Shown: positions 1 to 6,989 of the stretch, in pieces | Position numbering within the stretch: the stretch's first letter is position 1 | How the letters are laid out: each line of letters opens with the position of its first letter | Source: an uncultured Prevotella sp. | GTDB taxonomy: Bacteria > Bacteroidota > Bacteroidia > Bacteroidales > Bacteroidaceae | Assembly: GCA_900552675.1 (NCBI GenBank) | Contig: USAI01000066.1 | Span: 1 to 13,418 of the forward strand | DNA: 13,418 nucleotides | Reading direction: 5' to 3' | Program-made: the position numbers and the translations under genes | Notes under the pieces: generated by a model | Database searches by the model: none | What the model was told of the DNA's origin: nothing | The model's input: the letters and a program-made list of their open reading frames with translations, nothing else

Positions 1-1
1 C

Positions 2-67
2 AGTAATCTCGGCCAAGTACTGGAGTAATCTCCATCAAGTACTGGAGTAATCTCCCTCAAGTACTGA
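2..67. repeat. 22-bp tandem direct repeat, three units
   Basis: Three consecutive 22-bp units (2-23, 24-45, 46-67) share AGTAATCTC, then three variable bases, then CAAGTACTGG (the last unit ends in GA). Each unit contains the palindrome AGTACT. The junctions create GGAG-TAAT-CTCC, a small hairpin. The array starts at base 2, so it probably continues to the left of the window. The period is about two helical turns. I do not recognise the family and infer no function. Confidence 0.75.
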
Positions 68-190
68 GACGATATGTTTGCTATCTTCGTCTAGAGGGCT
101 TGCTTTTGAACAGACAAACCCCGAAGTTCCAATTTTACAAGGCTTCGGCAAGGATATTTATGCTCTTTGGAGTTTTACCAGACAGCAATA

Positions 191-247
191 ATTACAAAAC
201 AGGAAACCATAGTAGGACGGTGGCCTCCGCGCCCCTGTCTTCCATGT
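191..247 (+). repeat. Dispersed hairpin repeat, copy 1 (degenerate)
   Basis: About 57 bp starting ATTACAAAACAGGAAACCAT and followed by AGTAGGACGGTGGCCTCCG. It matches copy 3 (338-394) in the same orientation, including the 20-bp left flank, with a few mismatches and one indel. It also pairs with the inverted copy 2 (267-299), making a large imperfect stem of about 30 pairs. Its own internal hairpin is weakened by a T-C mismatch and an inserted T, so it looks like the degenerate copy. Confidence 0.75.
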
Positions 248-266
248 GGAAACCTATTTTGGGTGT

Positions 267-299
267 TGGAGGACGGGGCACGGAGACCCCCGTCCTACT
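267..299 (-). repeat. Dispersed hairpin repeat, copy 2 (inverted)
   Basis: Read on the minus strand it starts AGTAGGACGGGGGTCTCCGT and matches copy 3 at 30 of 33 positions. The 20-bp left flank shared by copies 1 and 3 is absent. Its internal hairpin pairs AGGAC with GTCCT and GGGG with CCCC. Relative to copy 3, the change T to G on one side of the stem is matched by A to C on the other, so pairing is kept. Confidence 0.75.
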
Positions 300-337
300 T
301 TAAGATACCCAGTTTCATCTTAATACTTGGCGTAGTT

Positions 338-394
338 ATTACAAAACAGCAAATCATAGTAGGACGGTGGCCTCCGTGCCACGTCCTCCATGTA
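338..394 (+). repeat. Dispersed hairpin repeat, copy 3
   Basis: This copy forms the cleanest hairpin: AGGAC (361-365), a bulged G (366), GTGGC (367-371), loop CTCCGT (372-377), GCCAC (378-382) and GTCCT (383-387). It keeps the 20-bp left flank seen in copy 1. No open frame for a transposase lies nearby, so if this is a mobile repeat it is non-autonomous. It resembles REP/BIME-type or MITE-type repeats in layout only; I cannot assign a family. Confidence 0.75.
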
Positions 395-440
395 CAAAGT
401 TATATATAATAATTACACCATAGTTAGCAAGGCCATTCAC

Positions 441-492
441 TCCCCTCCATAAGGGGAGGGGAAAGCCGCGCAGGCGCGGCGCGGGGGAGGGG
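441..492. terminator. GC-rich tandem hairpins after rel (possible terminator or REP element)
   Basis: Two adjacent perfect hairpins lie 24-75 bp past the rel stop codon. The first pairs TCCCCTCC (441-448) with GGAGGGGA (455-462). The second pairs GCCGCG (465-470) with CGCGGC (475-480) around CAGG. The following GCGGGGGAGGGG (481-492) could pair with the first arm instead. No clear U-run follows on the minus strand, so classical intrinsic termination is uncertain. The element could instead be an extragenic palindrome that protects the 3' end of the transcript. Confidence 0.45.
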
Positions 493-515
493 CTTCTCTT
501 TTCTTAATATGTTGC

Positions 516-2771
516 TTACAGTATGCGCTGTATTTCTTTCAGGTCTTCAATTTTTTTCAGGCTTTCAACAATCACCTTCACCTCGTCGCGATCGTGCACA
601 CGCAGTTCGATGGTGCCGTCGAAGATGCCGTTTTGGCTTGAGATGGTAACCTTATGAATGTTGATATCGAGCTGGTCTGTAATTACTTTCGACACATCAA
701 GCAGCATGCCCTTGCGGTCAATGCCATGAATTTCGATGGTGGCATCAAAGCAGCAGCGCTTGTGCATATTCCATTTAGCATCAAGAATGCGGTTACCGAA
801 GCTGGCCTTCAGTCGGTTGGCCACGTGGCAGTCGCGTTTGTGTATCTCGATACGTTTCTTGTTGTCGATATATCCTAACACATCGTCGCCTGGGATAACG
901 TGGCAACAGGTGGGGAAGATGAAGGTGTCGATGTTGTCTTCGCTGATGATGATTGGCTTTTTCTTATTGAAACCTTCGCCCACCACAAACAGTTGTTGCT
1001 TGTCGGCCTTCTTCTCATGGCCAAGGAAGGGTACAAACTTGCGCCATCCGCTCACCGTTTCTTTCTTCTTGTCGCGCAGCATCTCAAGGTCTTTATCGCC
1101 CAAGATGATGCTCTTTTCTCCAATGGCAAAGAACAGTTGTTCGGCTTTGGTTATATTATGTATCTCGCACAACTTATCAACCACGGCCGTGTTCATGGCC
1201 ATTTCGTGCTCTGTGAGCCAGTCGGTTACCAGCTTTTCGCCCGCCTTTTGTGTCTCGCGGTTATCACGACGCAAGATGGCTTGTATCTTGCCTTTGGCTT
1301 TGGCCGTTGATACAAAGTTGATCCACGACGGCTGCACGTGTTGCGATTTAGAGGTGAGAATTTCTACCTGATCGCCGCTTTGCAGCTTATGGCTTAGGGG
1401 CACCAACTTATGGTTTACCTTGGCGCCAATGCAGTGGCTACCCAAGAAGGTGTGTATCTGGAAAGCAAAGTCGAGGGCTGTGCATCCTGCAGGTAAGGTT
1501 TTAATTTCGCCCTTTGGGGTGAAGACAAATATTTCGCTGGCAAAGAGGTTCAGCTTGATGGTGTCGAGAAAGTCCATGGCATCGGGCTGTGGGTCGTCAA
1601 GAATTTCCTTGATGGTACTCAGCCAGTTGTTCAGTTCGCTGTCGTCGTCAACCAGTTCGTTACCCTCTTTATACTTCCAGTGTGCGGCAAAGCCTTGTTC
1701 GGCCACCTCGTCCATGTGGTCAGAACGTATCTGCACCTCTATCCATTTGCCTTGCTTCGACATCAGCGTTACGTGCAGGGCCTGGTAGCCGTTGGCTTTG
1801 GGGTGGTTTACCCAGTCGCGCAGACGGTCGGGGTGCGACTTATATATCTGGCTAATGGCCACATATATCTTGAAACATTCGTCTATCTCTTCCTCTCGCA
1901 CCTTGGGGGTGTAGATGATGCGCACGGCCAAGATGTCGTATATCTCTTCAAAGGTTACGTGCTTGTTTTGCATCTTGTTCCAGATGCTATAGGGGCTTTT
2001 CACGCGTGCCTTCAGTGTATATTTAATGCCTATCTTGTCGAGCGCCTCGCGAATGGGGCGTGTAAACTCGTCGAACAGGGTGTCGCGCTGTGCCTGTGTA
2101 GAGGCCAGTTTTGCTTCGATGGCGGCATACTCTTCAGGATGCTCATAGCGGAAGCTGAGGTCTTCAAGCTCGGTTTTAATTTTATTTAAGCCCAAGCGGT
2201 TGGCCAGTGGTGCATAGATATACAGCGTTTCGCCCGCAATTTTATATTGTTTGTTGGCGGGCTGCGAGGCCAGTGTGCGCATATTGTGCAGACGGTCGCA
2301 TATCTTGATAAGGATAACGCGTATGTCGTCGCTCATGGTGAGCAGTAGCTTCTTGAAGTTTTCGGCCTGTGCCGATGCCTGCTCGCCAAAGATACCACCC
2401 GATATCTTTGTCAGTCCGTCAACAATCTGCGCTATCTTTGGGCCGAAGATGTTTTCTATATCTTCAACCGTATAGTCGGTATCTTCAACCACATCATGCA
2501 GCAAGGCCGAACAGATGCTGGTAGAGCCCAGTCCCATCTCTTCACAGGCTATTTGAGCCACGGCGATAGGGTGCAAGATATAGGGCTCGCCCGACAGTCG
2601 GCGCACACCCTTATGTGCCTGTCGTGCAAAGTTATAGGCTTTCGTAATGATATCTATCTTCTTACGATGTCTTGATGCAATATACGTATCAAGCAGATGC
2701 TGGAAAGCATCGCCTATCAGTTTGTCCTCAGCGGCTTCACGCTGGGCGTCTTTCATCTTCTGGTCGTCCAT
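516..2771 (-). CDS. rel: Bifunctional (p)ppGpp synthetase/hydrolase, long RelA/SpoT homologue
   Basis: A cytosolic stringent-response enzyme of 751 residues, normal for long RSH proteins. It makes (p)ppGpp from ATP and GDP/GTP and can hydrolyse it. The N-terminal HD hydrolase domain (about 45-200) keeps its metal ligands: H53/H67 region, H92-D93 in LLHDVVEDT, and D159 in KICDRLHNM. The synthetase domain (about 250-370) keeps D279 in YDILAVRII, GYQALH (328-333) and E345 in WIEVQIRS. A TGS domain (about 413-475), a Cys/His element (C622, C623, H624, C648) and a C-terminal ACT domain (about 675-751) follow. Both active sites look intact, hence bifunctional; this is family inference, not assay. 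It is the last gene of the parA-parB-DUF5683-transglycosylase-rel run, 66 bp after the previous gene. The start is an ATG just before a typical RSH N-terminus; the stop is TAA. Confidence 0.96.
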   Translation of the reverse strand: MDDQKMKDAQREAAEDKLIGDAFQHLLDTYIASRHRKKIDIITKAYNFARQAHKGVRRLSGEPYILHPIAVAQIACEEMGLGSTSICSALLHDVVEDTDYTVEDIENIFGPKIAQIVDGLTKISGGIFGEQASAQAENFKKLLLTMSDDIRVILIKICDRLHNMRTLASQPANKQYKIAGETLYIYAPLANRLGLNKIKTELEDLSFRYEHPEEYAAIEAKLASTQAQRDTLFDEFTRPIREALDKIGIKYTLKARVKSPYSIWNKMQNKHVTFEEIYDILAVRIIYTPKVREEEIDECFKIYVAISQIYKSHPDRLRDWVNHPKANGYQALHVTLMSKQGKWIEVQIRSDHMDEVAEQGFAAHWKYKEGNELVDDDSELNNWLSTIKEILDDPQPDAMDFLDTIKLNLFASEIFVFTPKGEIKTLPAGCTALDFAFQIHTFLGSHCIGAKVNHKLVPLSHKLQSGDQVEILTSKSQHVQPSWINFVSTAKAKGKIQAILRRDNRETQKAGEKLVTDWLTEHEMAMNTAVVDKLCEIHNITKAEQLFFAIGEKSIILGDKDLEMLRDKKKETVSGWRKFVPFLGHEKKADKQQLFVVGEGFNKKKPIIISEDNIDTFIFPTCCHVIPGDDVLGYIDNKKRIEIHKRDCHVANRLKASFGNRILDAKWNMHKRCCFDATIEIHGIDRKGMLLDVSKVITDQLDINIHKVTISSQNGIFDGTIELRVHDRDEVKVIVESLKKIEDLKEIQRIL

Positions 2772-2837
2772 ATTCGTGTCTCCTGTATGATTGGATTGGT
2801 GTTGGGTTGGTGGCAGTAGTAGCTTTTGAGTGTTTTT

Positions 2838-4166
2838 TTACTTCACCTTCAGCTTCTTTCCTGCGCGTATGCTGCTGCCCTTTATTTTGTTAAGCCTCTT
2901 CAGCTTGCTTACCGTTGTGCCGTTACGATGTGCAATGTCTGACAAGGTGTCGCCTTGACGTATGGTTACCGACCTTCCACGTCTTTTCTTATGTCTTGAT
3001 GAACGTTTGGCCGATTTACGTGAGTGCGAAGAATATTTGCTTGACGAATATTCTTTCTGAGGCTCGGTAATATCTACCTCGGTGCGTTTGTTTTGGAAGT
3101 TGTCTACGGTGCAGCTGTATATTGAGTCTTGCTGGTCGATGAACGAGGCAATGGCCATGGCGGGCAAACGCAGCGACGAGGGTTTGCTGCTGCCATTAAC
3201 AATGTTGCGACGGTATTGCGGGTTAAGGTCTTTAAGGGTTTCGATATCAATGTTCAAAACCTTGGCAATCTGCTCAAAGTGTATGTCGCGGTTCACCATG
3301 ATGGTGTCGCTCTTTGCAGGCAGTTCGGCCACCATCGGGCAGATGTTGTGGTCGCAATAATAGTTCATAATATAGTTGGCGGCAATAAAGGCCGGCACAT
3401 AGCCACGTGTTTCTTTGGGCAGATAGGGGTAGATGTCCCAATAGTCGGTGAGACCTTTGGCACGGTGTATAGCCTTGTTGATGCCTTGTGGGCCACAGTT
3501 GTAGGCCGCAATCACAAGGTTCCAGTCGCCAAATATCTTATACAGGTCGCTCAGATAATGAGCGGCGGCATACGATGCTTTCACGGGGTCGCGACGCTCG
3601 TCAACCAGCGAGTTTATCTCAAGGCCATACTGCTTTCCTGTGTGCAGCATGAACTGCCAAAGCCCTGTGGCGCCTACGCGCGATACAGCGTTGGGGTTGA
3701 GGGCCGACTCGATAACGGGCAGATACTTCAGTTCTAAGGGCAAACCATACGACTCGAGGGCTTGCTCAAAGATAGGCATATAAAAGTTTTGTGTGCCCAG
3801 CATGAGGCTTACCGAGCGACGCAGGTGTCCTGAGTATCTGTCGATAAGCTTTTGCACAACATCGTTATACGGCATTTCTATCACCGCTGGTATTCGGCTC
3901 AATCGCTCTTTGTACACCTCTTTCTCGTAAATGGGGTTTACGTCGGGCATGTCGCAGTTAGCGTTGGGCCTTATGTATGTTTTTGCATTATACACACTCA
4001 GCAAGCTGTCATACTCGTACGACAGTGCCTCAGGCAAGTCAATAACTTCTTTTTCTCCTTTCTGGTTGGTAACAGTGATTTCCGTATCATCATTATCATT
4101 TTGTGCCCATGCACCGTTTGTAAATGCGAAAAGCGCTGTTACGATCAGCAGACTGATTTTTTTCAT
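2838..4166 (-). CDS. Secreted lytic transglycosylase with LysM domain (MltD-like)
   Basis: A periplasmic or envelope peptidoglycan lytic transglycosylase of 442 residues. Residues 1-21 form a type I signal peptide, with likely cleavage after AWA before Q22. There is no lipobox, unlike E. coli MltD. The SLT domain (about 120-270) has the catalytic Glu E153 in LPVIESALNP, then GATGLWQFM (165-173), AAYNCGP (220-226) and YVPAFIAA (256-263). A degenerate LysM-like stretch (about 291-335), a strongly basic Ser/Lys/Arg linker (about 375-400) and a C-terminal LysM (399-441, VTIRQGDTLSDIA) follow; LysM binds the glycan. It lies between the DUF5683 gene and rel on the same strand. The upstream gap of 153 bp contains an AGGAGG with no ATG close behind it. 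The start ATG gives a correct signal peptide. The family is certain, the exact subfamily less so. Confidence 0.93.
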   Translation of the reverse strand: MKKISLLIVTALFAFTNGAWAQNDNDDTEITVTNQKGEKEVIDLPEALSYEYDSLLSVYNAKTYIRPNANCDMPDVNPIYEKEVYKERLSRIPAVIEMPYNDVVQKLIDRYSGHLRRSVSLMLGTQNFYMPIFEQALESYGLPLELKYLPVIESALNPNAVSRVGATGLWQFMLHTGKQYGLEINSLVDERRDPVKASYAAAHYLSDLYKIFGDWNLVIAAYNCGPQGINKAIHRAKGLTDYWDIYPYLPKETRGYVPAFIAANYIMNYYCDHNICPMVAELPAKSDTIMVNRDIHFEQIAKVLNIDIETLKDLNPQYRRNIVNGSSKPSSLRLPAMAIASFIDQQDSIYSCTVDNFQNKRTEVDITEPQKEYSSSKYSSHSRKSAKRSSRHKKRRGRSVTIRQGDTLSDIAHRNGTTVSKLKRLNKIKGSSIRAGKKLKVK

Positions 4167-4319
4167 TTATCCGTTTATTTTCCTTTTTCTAATATTTATT
4201 ATCAGTTTTTATTTTCCTCCTCTTTATCCTATCATACAGCAAGGCAGCACTTGTGGTCGTTACTTTTTTAAAGGCGTGCAGTGCTTGGTGGGCGCATACA
4301 TAATAATGTGTGGCGCACC

Positions 4320-5108
4320 TTAAAAGTTTAGGCTGCAGCTTAGGCCCAGGGTGTTTTGTTTTAACACGTTGCGCTCGGCCGAATTGTTGATGATGGTAGG
4401 TTCAACGCGCAAGCTTAGATTGTTAGAGATGTCAAACTCGGAGAGTGAGGCATCAACATAAGCGTCGACAATTGAAAGGGCATACACGCCAATCATACAG
4501 AACACGCTGAGGTCGCGCCATCGTCTGAAGCGGTCTTTACGGTTCTTAAACAGCGTCTTATACCGATCAATGTTTGTCTCGTCTATCTTTACGCCCAAAT
4601 GCAGAAACTGGTTATAGCTCTGTGTGTTGGGGTCGTTGTCCATCAAGTCCATGTAGGCTTGCGAGTAGTCGCGATACATTTGGTTGTTCCAACGCATAGC
4701 GTAGGCACATCCCACGAAGCCACCATACACGAGGGGCAGCTTCCAGTATTTGCGGTTGTATATCTGCCCAGCACCAGGCAACACGATAGCCAGCCACATG
4801 GCACGTTTGGGGTTGGGGCGCCATGTAGCCCAGTCGCGTCCTTTCTTTAGACGTAGGGTGTCGGGCTGAGTCAGCAACTTCAGGCTGTCGGCCTTTGTCA
4901 GTGTTGCCATGGCAGGAATGGTGTCGTGCTCGGGTGTGAACACAAACGCCGTAGGGCGCATGGGCAAACTGTCGTGGGCAATAGGCTGAACGCGCAAGCT
5001 GTCTTGCGCCACTGCTGCTACGGCCGATGACAGCACAAGCAGCATTGCGCATAACGCTGTACGTATGATGCTGGATAGATGTATGTTTCCTTTAATACAA
5101 ATAGTCAT
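4320..5108 (-). CDS. DUF5683 domain envelope protein, function unknown
   Basis: A 262-residue protein that I recognise as DUF5683, a domain of unknown function seen mainly in Bacteroidota. A hydrophobic N-terminus (about 10-34) ends in AVAQ and looks like a signal peptide cleaved before Q35. The conserved core (about 95-215) begins WRPNPKRAMWLAIVLPGAGQ, then IYNRKYWKLPLVYGG (116-130), and holds two or three hydrophobic segments (about 103-118, 124-138, 200-216), so membrane association is likely. The last residues, LGLSCSLNF, alternate and end in Phe, like an outer-membrane beta-strand signal; this is only suggestive. Its ATG overlaps the parB stop (TAATG), which implies translational coupling. 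The position between parB and a wall hydrolase hints at an envelope role linked to division or segregation, but this is inference. Confidence 0.88.
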   Translation of the reverse strand: MTICIKGNIHLSSIIRTALCAMLLVLSSAVAAVAQDSLRVQPIAHDSLPMRPTAFVFTPEHDTIPAMATLTKADSLKLLTQPDTLRLKKGRDWATWRPNPKRAMWLAIVLPGAGQIYNRKYWKLPLVYGGFVGCAYAMRWNNQMYRDYSQAYMDLMDNDPNTQSYNQFLHLGVKIDETNIDRYKTLFKNRKDRFRRWRDLSVFCMIGVYALSIVDAYVDASLSEFDISNNLSLRVEPTIINNSAERNVLKQNTLGLSCSLNF

Positions 5109-6022
5109 TACTTCATCTTATCAAAAACGCTCATGATGTGTTCCAGCTCCTCTTCGTTGGCAAAGGGAATGGTTATTTTGCCTTTTCCCTTCTGCGAACA
5201 AGTCATCTGCACCTTTGTGTGCAAAAACTCAGAGAGGCGGTTTCTGAGCATATTGAATTCATCGGGCAGTGTGTTCTTGGCCACAATCTTCTTTTTGCCC
5301 GACTCAATGTCGCCACCATTCTTCAGTATCTGTGCCATCTCCTCAACCTTGCGCACCGAGTAGCCATGCTTCTGCACCTCTTTGAAGAGCTTTATCTGTA
5401 GTGACGGACTGTCGACGGCCAGCAAGGCACGTGCGTGTCCCATATCTATTTCTTTCTTTTGTAGCGCCATCTGTACCTGAGCTGGCAGACGCAACAGGCG
5501 CAGATAGTTGGTAATGGCAGCACGGCTCTTGCCCACACGCTCCGACACCTTTTCCTGTGTCATGCCCTCTTTGTCGAGCAGGTGCTCGTAGGCCAAAGCT
5601 ATCTCTATGGCGTTAAGGTCTTCGCGCTGAATGTTTTCCACCAGCGCCATCTCCATAACGTTTTCGTCTTTGATGGTGCGAATGTAGGCGGGAATGGCAT
5701 CGAGGCCAGCTATCTGCGAAGCACGCCAACGGCGCTCGCCCGCGATAATTTGGAAGTGGTGATCGTCGACCTGGCGCAGCGTGATGGGCTGAATGATGCC
5801 TATCTGGCTGATGCTTGTGGCCAACTCTTGCAGTGCTTCCTGGTCAAAATCGCGTCGGGGCTGGTTCGGGTTGGGTTCAATTTCGTTGAGGGGTATCTCG
5901 TTGATGGTAGAGGTGCCTTGTGTGGTTACACCGTTGGTGTCGATAAGTGCGTCAAGACCTTTGCCCAAATCGTCGAGCCCGCGTCCCAAAACGTTTTTGT
6001 TGTATTTCTTGTGTACTGCCAT
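5108..6022 (-). CDS. parB: Chromosome-partitioning protein ParB (Spo0J family)
   Basis: A 304-residue CTP-dependent DNA clamp that loads at parS sites and works with ParA in chromosome segregation. The N-terminal nuclease-like/CTPase domain (about 40-130) starts at IPLNEIEPNPNQPRRDF and has the GERR motif (95-98) and the ENIQRED motif (129-135). A helix-turn-helix region (about 153-180, TQEKVSERVGKSRAAITNYL) follows. The C-terminal dimerisation region is about 250-304. The N-terminal ParA-contact motif, usually a single LGRGLDALI, is here doubled: LGRGLDD (12-18) then LGKGLDA (19-25). parA lies 108 bp upstream and the downstream gene overlaps by one base. I saw no good parS in the window. The ATG start is supported by the conserved N-terminus; the stop is TAA. 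Confidence 0.96.
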   Translation of the reverse strand: MAVHKKYNKNVLGRGLDDLGKGLDALIDTNGVTTQGTSTINEIPLNEIEPNPNQPRRDFDQEALQELATSISQIGIIQPITLRQVDDHHFQIIAGERRWRASQIAGLDAIPAYIRTIKDENVMEMALVENIQREDLNAIEIALAYEHLLDKEGMTQEKVSERVGKSRAAITNYLRLLRLPAQVQMALQKKEIDMGHARALLAVDSPSLQIKLFKEVQKHGYSVRKVEEMAQILKNGGDIESGKKKIVAKNTLPDEFNMLRNRLSEFLHTKVQMTCSQKGKGKITIPFANEEELEHIMSVFDKMK

Positions 6023-6130
6023 TGTTACGTTGTTTATTCTTACCGCTTGGGCGGCATTGGTTTGTTGCCTTCATTGCCAGTGTGGTGCGCTTGCGCCTAT
6101 GTGGCAAACAAGGCGGTGGCAATGGTTACA

Positions 6131-6895
6131 TCAACTGTTTTTGTTGATTATTTCTTTGGCCAAGGCCAAGTGGTTTTTGCTGCCTGTCGAATCGGCATCG
6201 TAAAGGATGACAGGCAAACCATGACTCGGACTTTCGCTTAGCTTTACGTTACGCTGTATGACGGTTTTGAAGACTAGCTCCTGAAAGTGGCGTTTCACCT
6301 CGTCGTATATCTGGTTTGCCAAACGCAAACGACTGTCGTACATGGTGAGTAAGAAGCCCTCAATTTCAAGGTGGGGGTTTAGCTTGCTCTTGATAATCTT
6401 GATGGTGTTCAGCAGTTTGCTGATACCTTCCAAGGCAAAATATTCGCACTGCACCGGAATGATAACCGAGTCGGCAGCCGTTAAGGCGTTCACCGTGATG
6501 AGGCCCAGCGACGGGCTGCAGTCAATCAGTATGTAGTCGTACTCATCGCGCACGGTGGCCAGCAGGTTCTTAATCACCTTCTCGCGGTTGGGCAAATTGA
6601 GCATTTCAATCTCGGCGCCCACAAGGTTGATATGGCTGGGAATGATGTCAAGGCCCGATATGTCGGTGGTATAAATGGCATCACGCACATCGGCATGGTC
6701 GATGATACACTCGTAAACAGAACAGTCTACCTCCTTGATGTCGACACCCAATCCGCTTGAAGCGTTGGCCTGGGGGTCGGCATCAACAACAAGAACCGTC
6801 TTTTCCAGCGTAGCCAGCGAGGCTGCCAGGTTTATGGTGGTGGTGGTTTTTCCCACTCCTCCCTTTTGGTTGGCTAAAGCAATGATTTTTCCCAT
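6131..6895 (-). CDS. parA: Chromosome-partitioning ATPase ParA (Soj)
   Basis: A 254-residue cytosolic, nucleoid-binding ATPase that moves ParB-parS complexes during segregation. It has the deviant Walker A KGGVGKTT (11-18) with the signature lysine, the A' motif VVDADPQANAS (36-46), Walker B YILIDCSPS (121-129) and the late conserved stretch VKLSESPSHGLPV (217-229). There is no N-terminal helix-turn-helix, so it is the short chromosomal Soj type, not a plasmid regulator type. I start it at the ATG giving MGKIIALANQKGG. A longer frame begins with TTG at 6922 and adds nine residues (MHFYLLDCD) that do not resemble the family. It is the first gene of the long minus-strand operon. A TAACTTTG promoter element lies about 40 bp upstream. 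Confidence 0.96.
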   Translation of the reverse strand: MGKIIALANQKGGVGKTTTTINLAASLATLEKTVLVVDADPQANASSGLGVDIKEVDCSVYECIIDHADVRDAIYTTDISGLDIIPSHINLVGAEIEMLNLPNREKVIKNLLATVRDEYDYILIDCSPSLGLITVNALTAADSVIIPVQCEYFALEGISKLLNTIKIIKSKLNPHLEIEGFLLTMYDSRLRLANQIYDEVKRHFQELVFKTVIQRNVKLSESPSHGLPVILYDADSTGSKNHLALAKEIINKNS

Positions 6896-6932
6896 GTCAC
6901 AGTCGAGTAAGTAAAAGTGCAAAAATCTTTGG

Positions 6933-6940
6933 CAAAGTTA
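6933..6940 (-). promoter_or_regulatory. Promoter -7 element for the parA operon
   Basis: On the minus strand the sequence TAACTTTG fits the Bacteroidota -7 consensus TAnnTTTG exactly. It ends 38 bp before the chosen parA ATG, giving a predicted leader of about 30 nt. I see no good TTTG -33 box at the usual 19-21 bp distance. It lies 41 bp from the matching plus-strand element for surE, so the two promoters are divergent. Confidence 0.6.
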
Positions 6941-6981
6941 CATATTTTATGCGAGAAACGTTTACTTTAAACCTTTTTTCG

Positions 6982-6989
6982 TACTTTTG
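6982..6989 (+). promoter_or_regulatory. Promoter -7 element for surE-lpxB
   Basis: TACTTTTG matches TAnnTTTG exactly and ends 22 bp before the surE ATG (7012), so the predicted leader is only about 15 nt. A TTTA at 6961-6964, 17 bp upstream, is a weak candidate for the -33 box. The A-rich stretch AAAGGAAAAATT directly precedes the ATG, typical of Bacteroidota translation starts. Confidence 0.65.

Larger units (their letters stand above)
1..515. other. Gene-free, repeat-rich intergenic region
   Basis: No convincing coding sequence is present. The two short plus-strand open frames (100-303 and 167-409) overlap each other and run through the repeats. Their translations show no domain and no signal sequence. 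The stretch holds a 22-bp tandem repeat (2-67), a 6-bp inverted repeat CCGAAG/CTTCGG (121-126 with 143-148), three copies of a hairpin repeat (191-394) and GC-rich hairpins (441-492). It lies downstream of rel on the minus strand; whatever lies to the left is outside the window. A minus-strand TAACTTTG (402-395) matches the promoter -7 consensus, but no TTTG lies at the right distance and no gene follows, so I do not call it. Confidence 0.8.

Noticed and set aside
191..394. CRISPR array in the left repeat region
   Set aside because: Only three copies, one inverted, with unequal spacing and no cas genes.
100..409. Two overlapping plus-strand open frames in the left intergenic region
   Set aside because: They run through the repeat copies, overlap in different frames, have no recognisable domain and no good ribosome-binding region.
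736..1371. Long plus-strand open frames opposite rel, ftsH and other genes
   Set aside because: They are antisense shadows of well-supported genes and show no protein family features.
3404..3409. CACGTG cores as possible parS sites (also at 822-827, about 1335-1340 and in surE near 7576)
   Set aside because: The flanking bases do not fit the parS palindrome (TGTTCCACGTGAAACA-like), and all lie inside coding sequence where the 6-mer occurs by chance.
6896..6922. Longer ParA start at a TTG codon
   Set aside because: It adds nine residues unlike the family; the internal ATG gives the standard MGKIIALANQKGG start.
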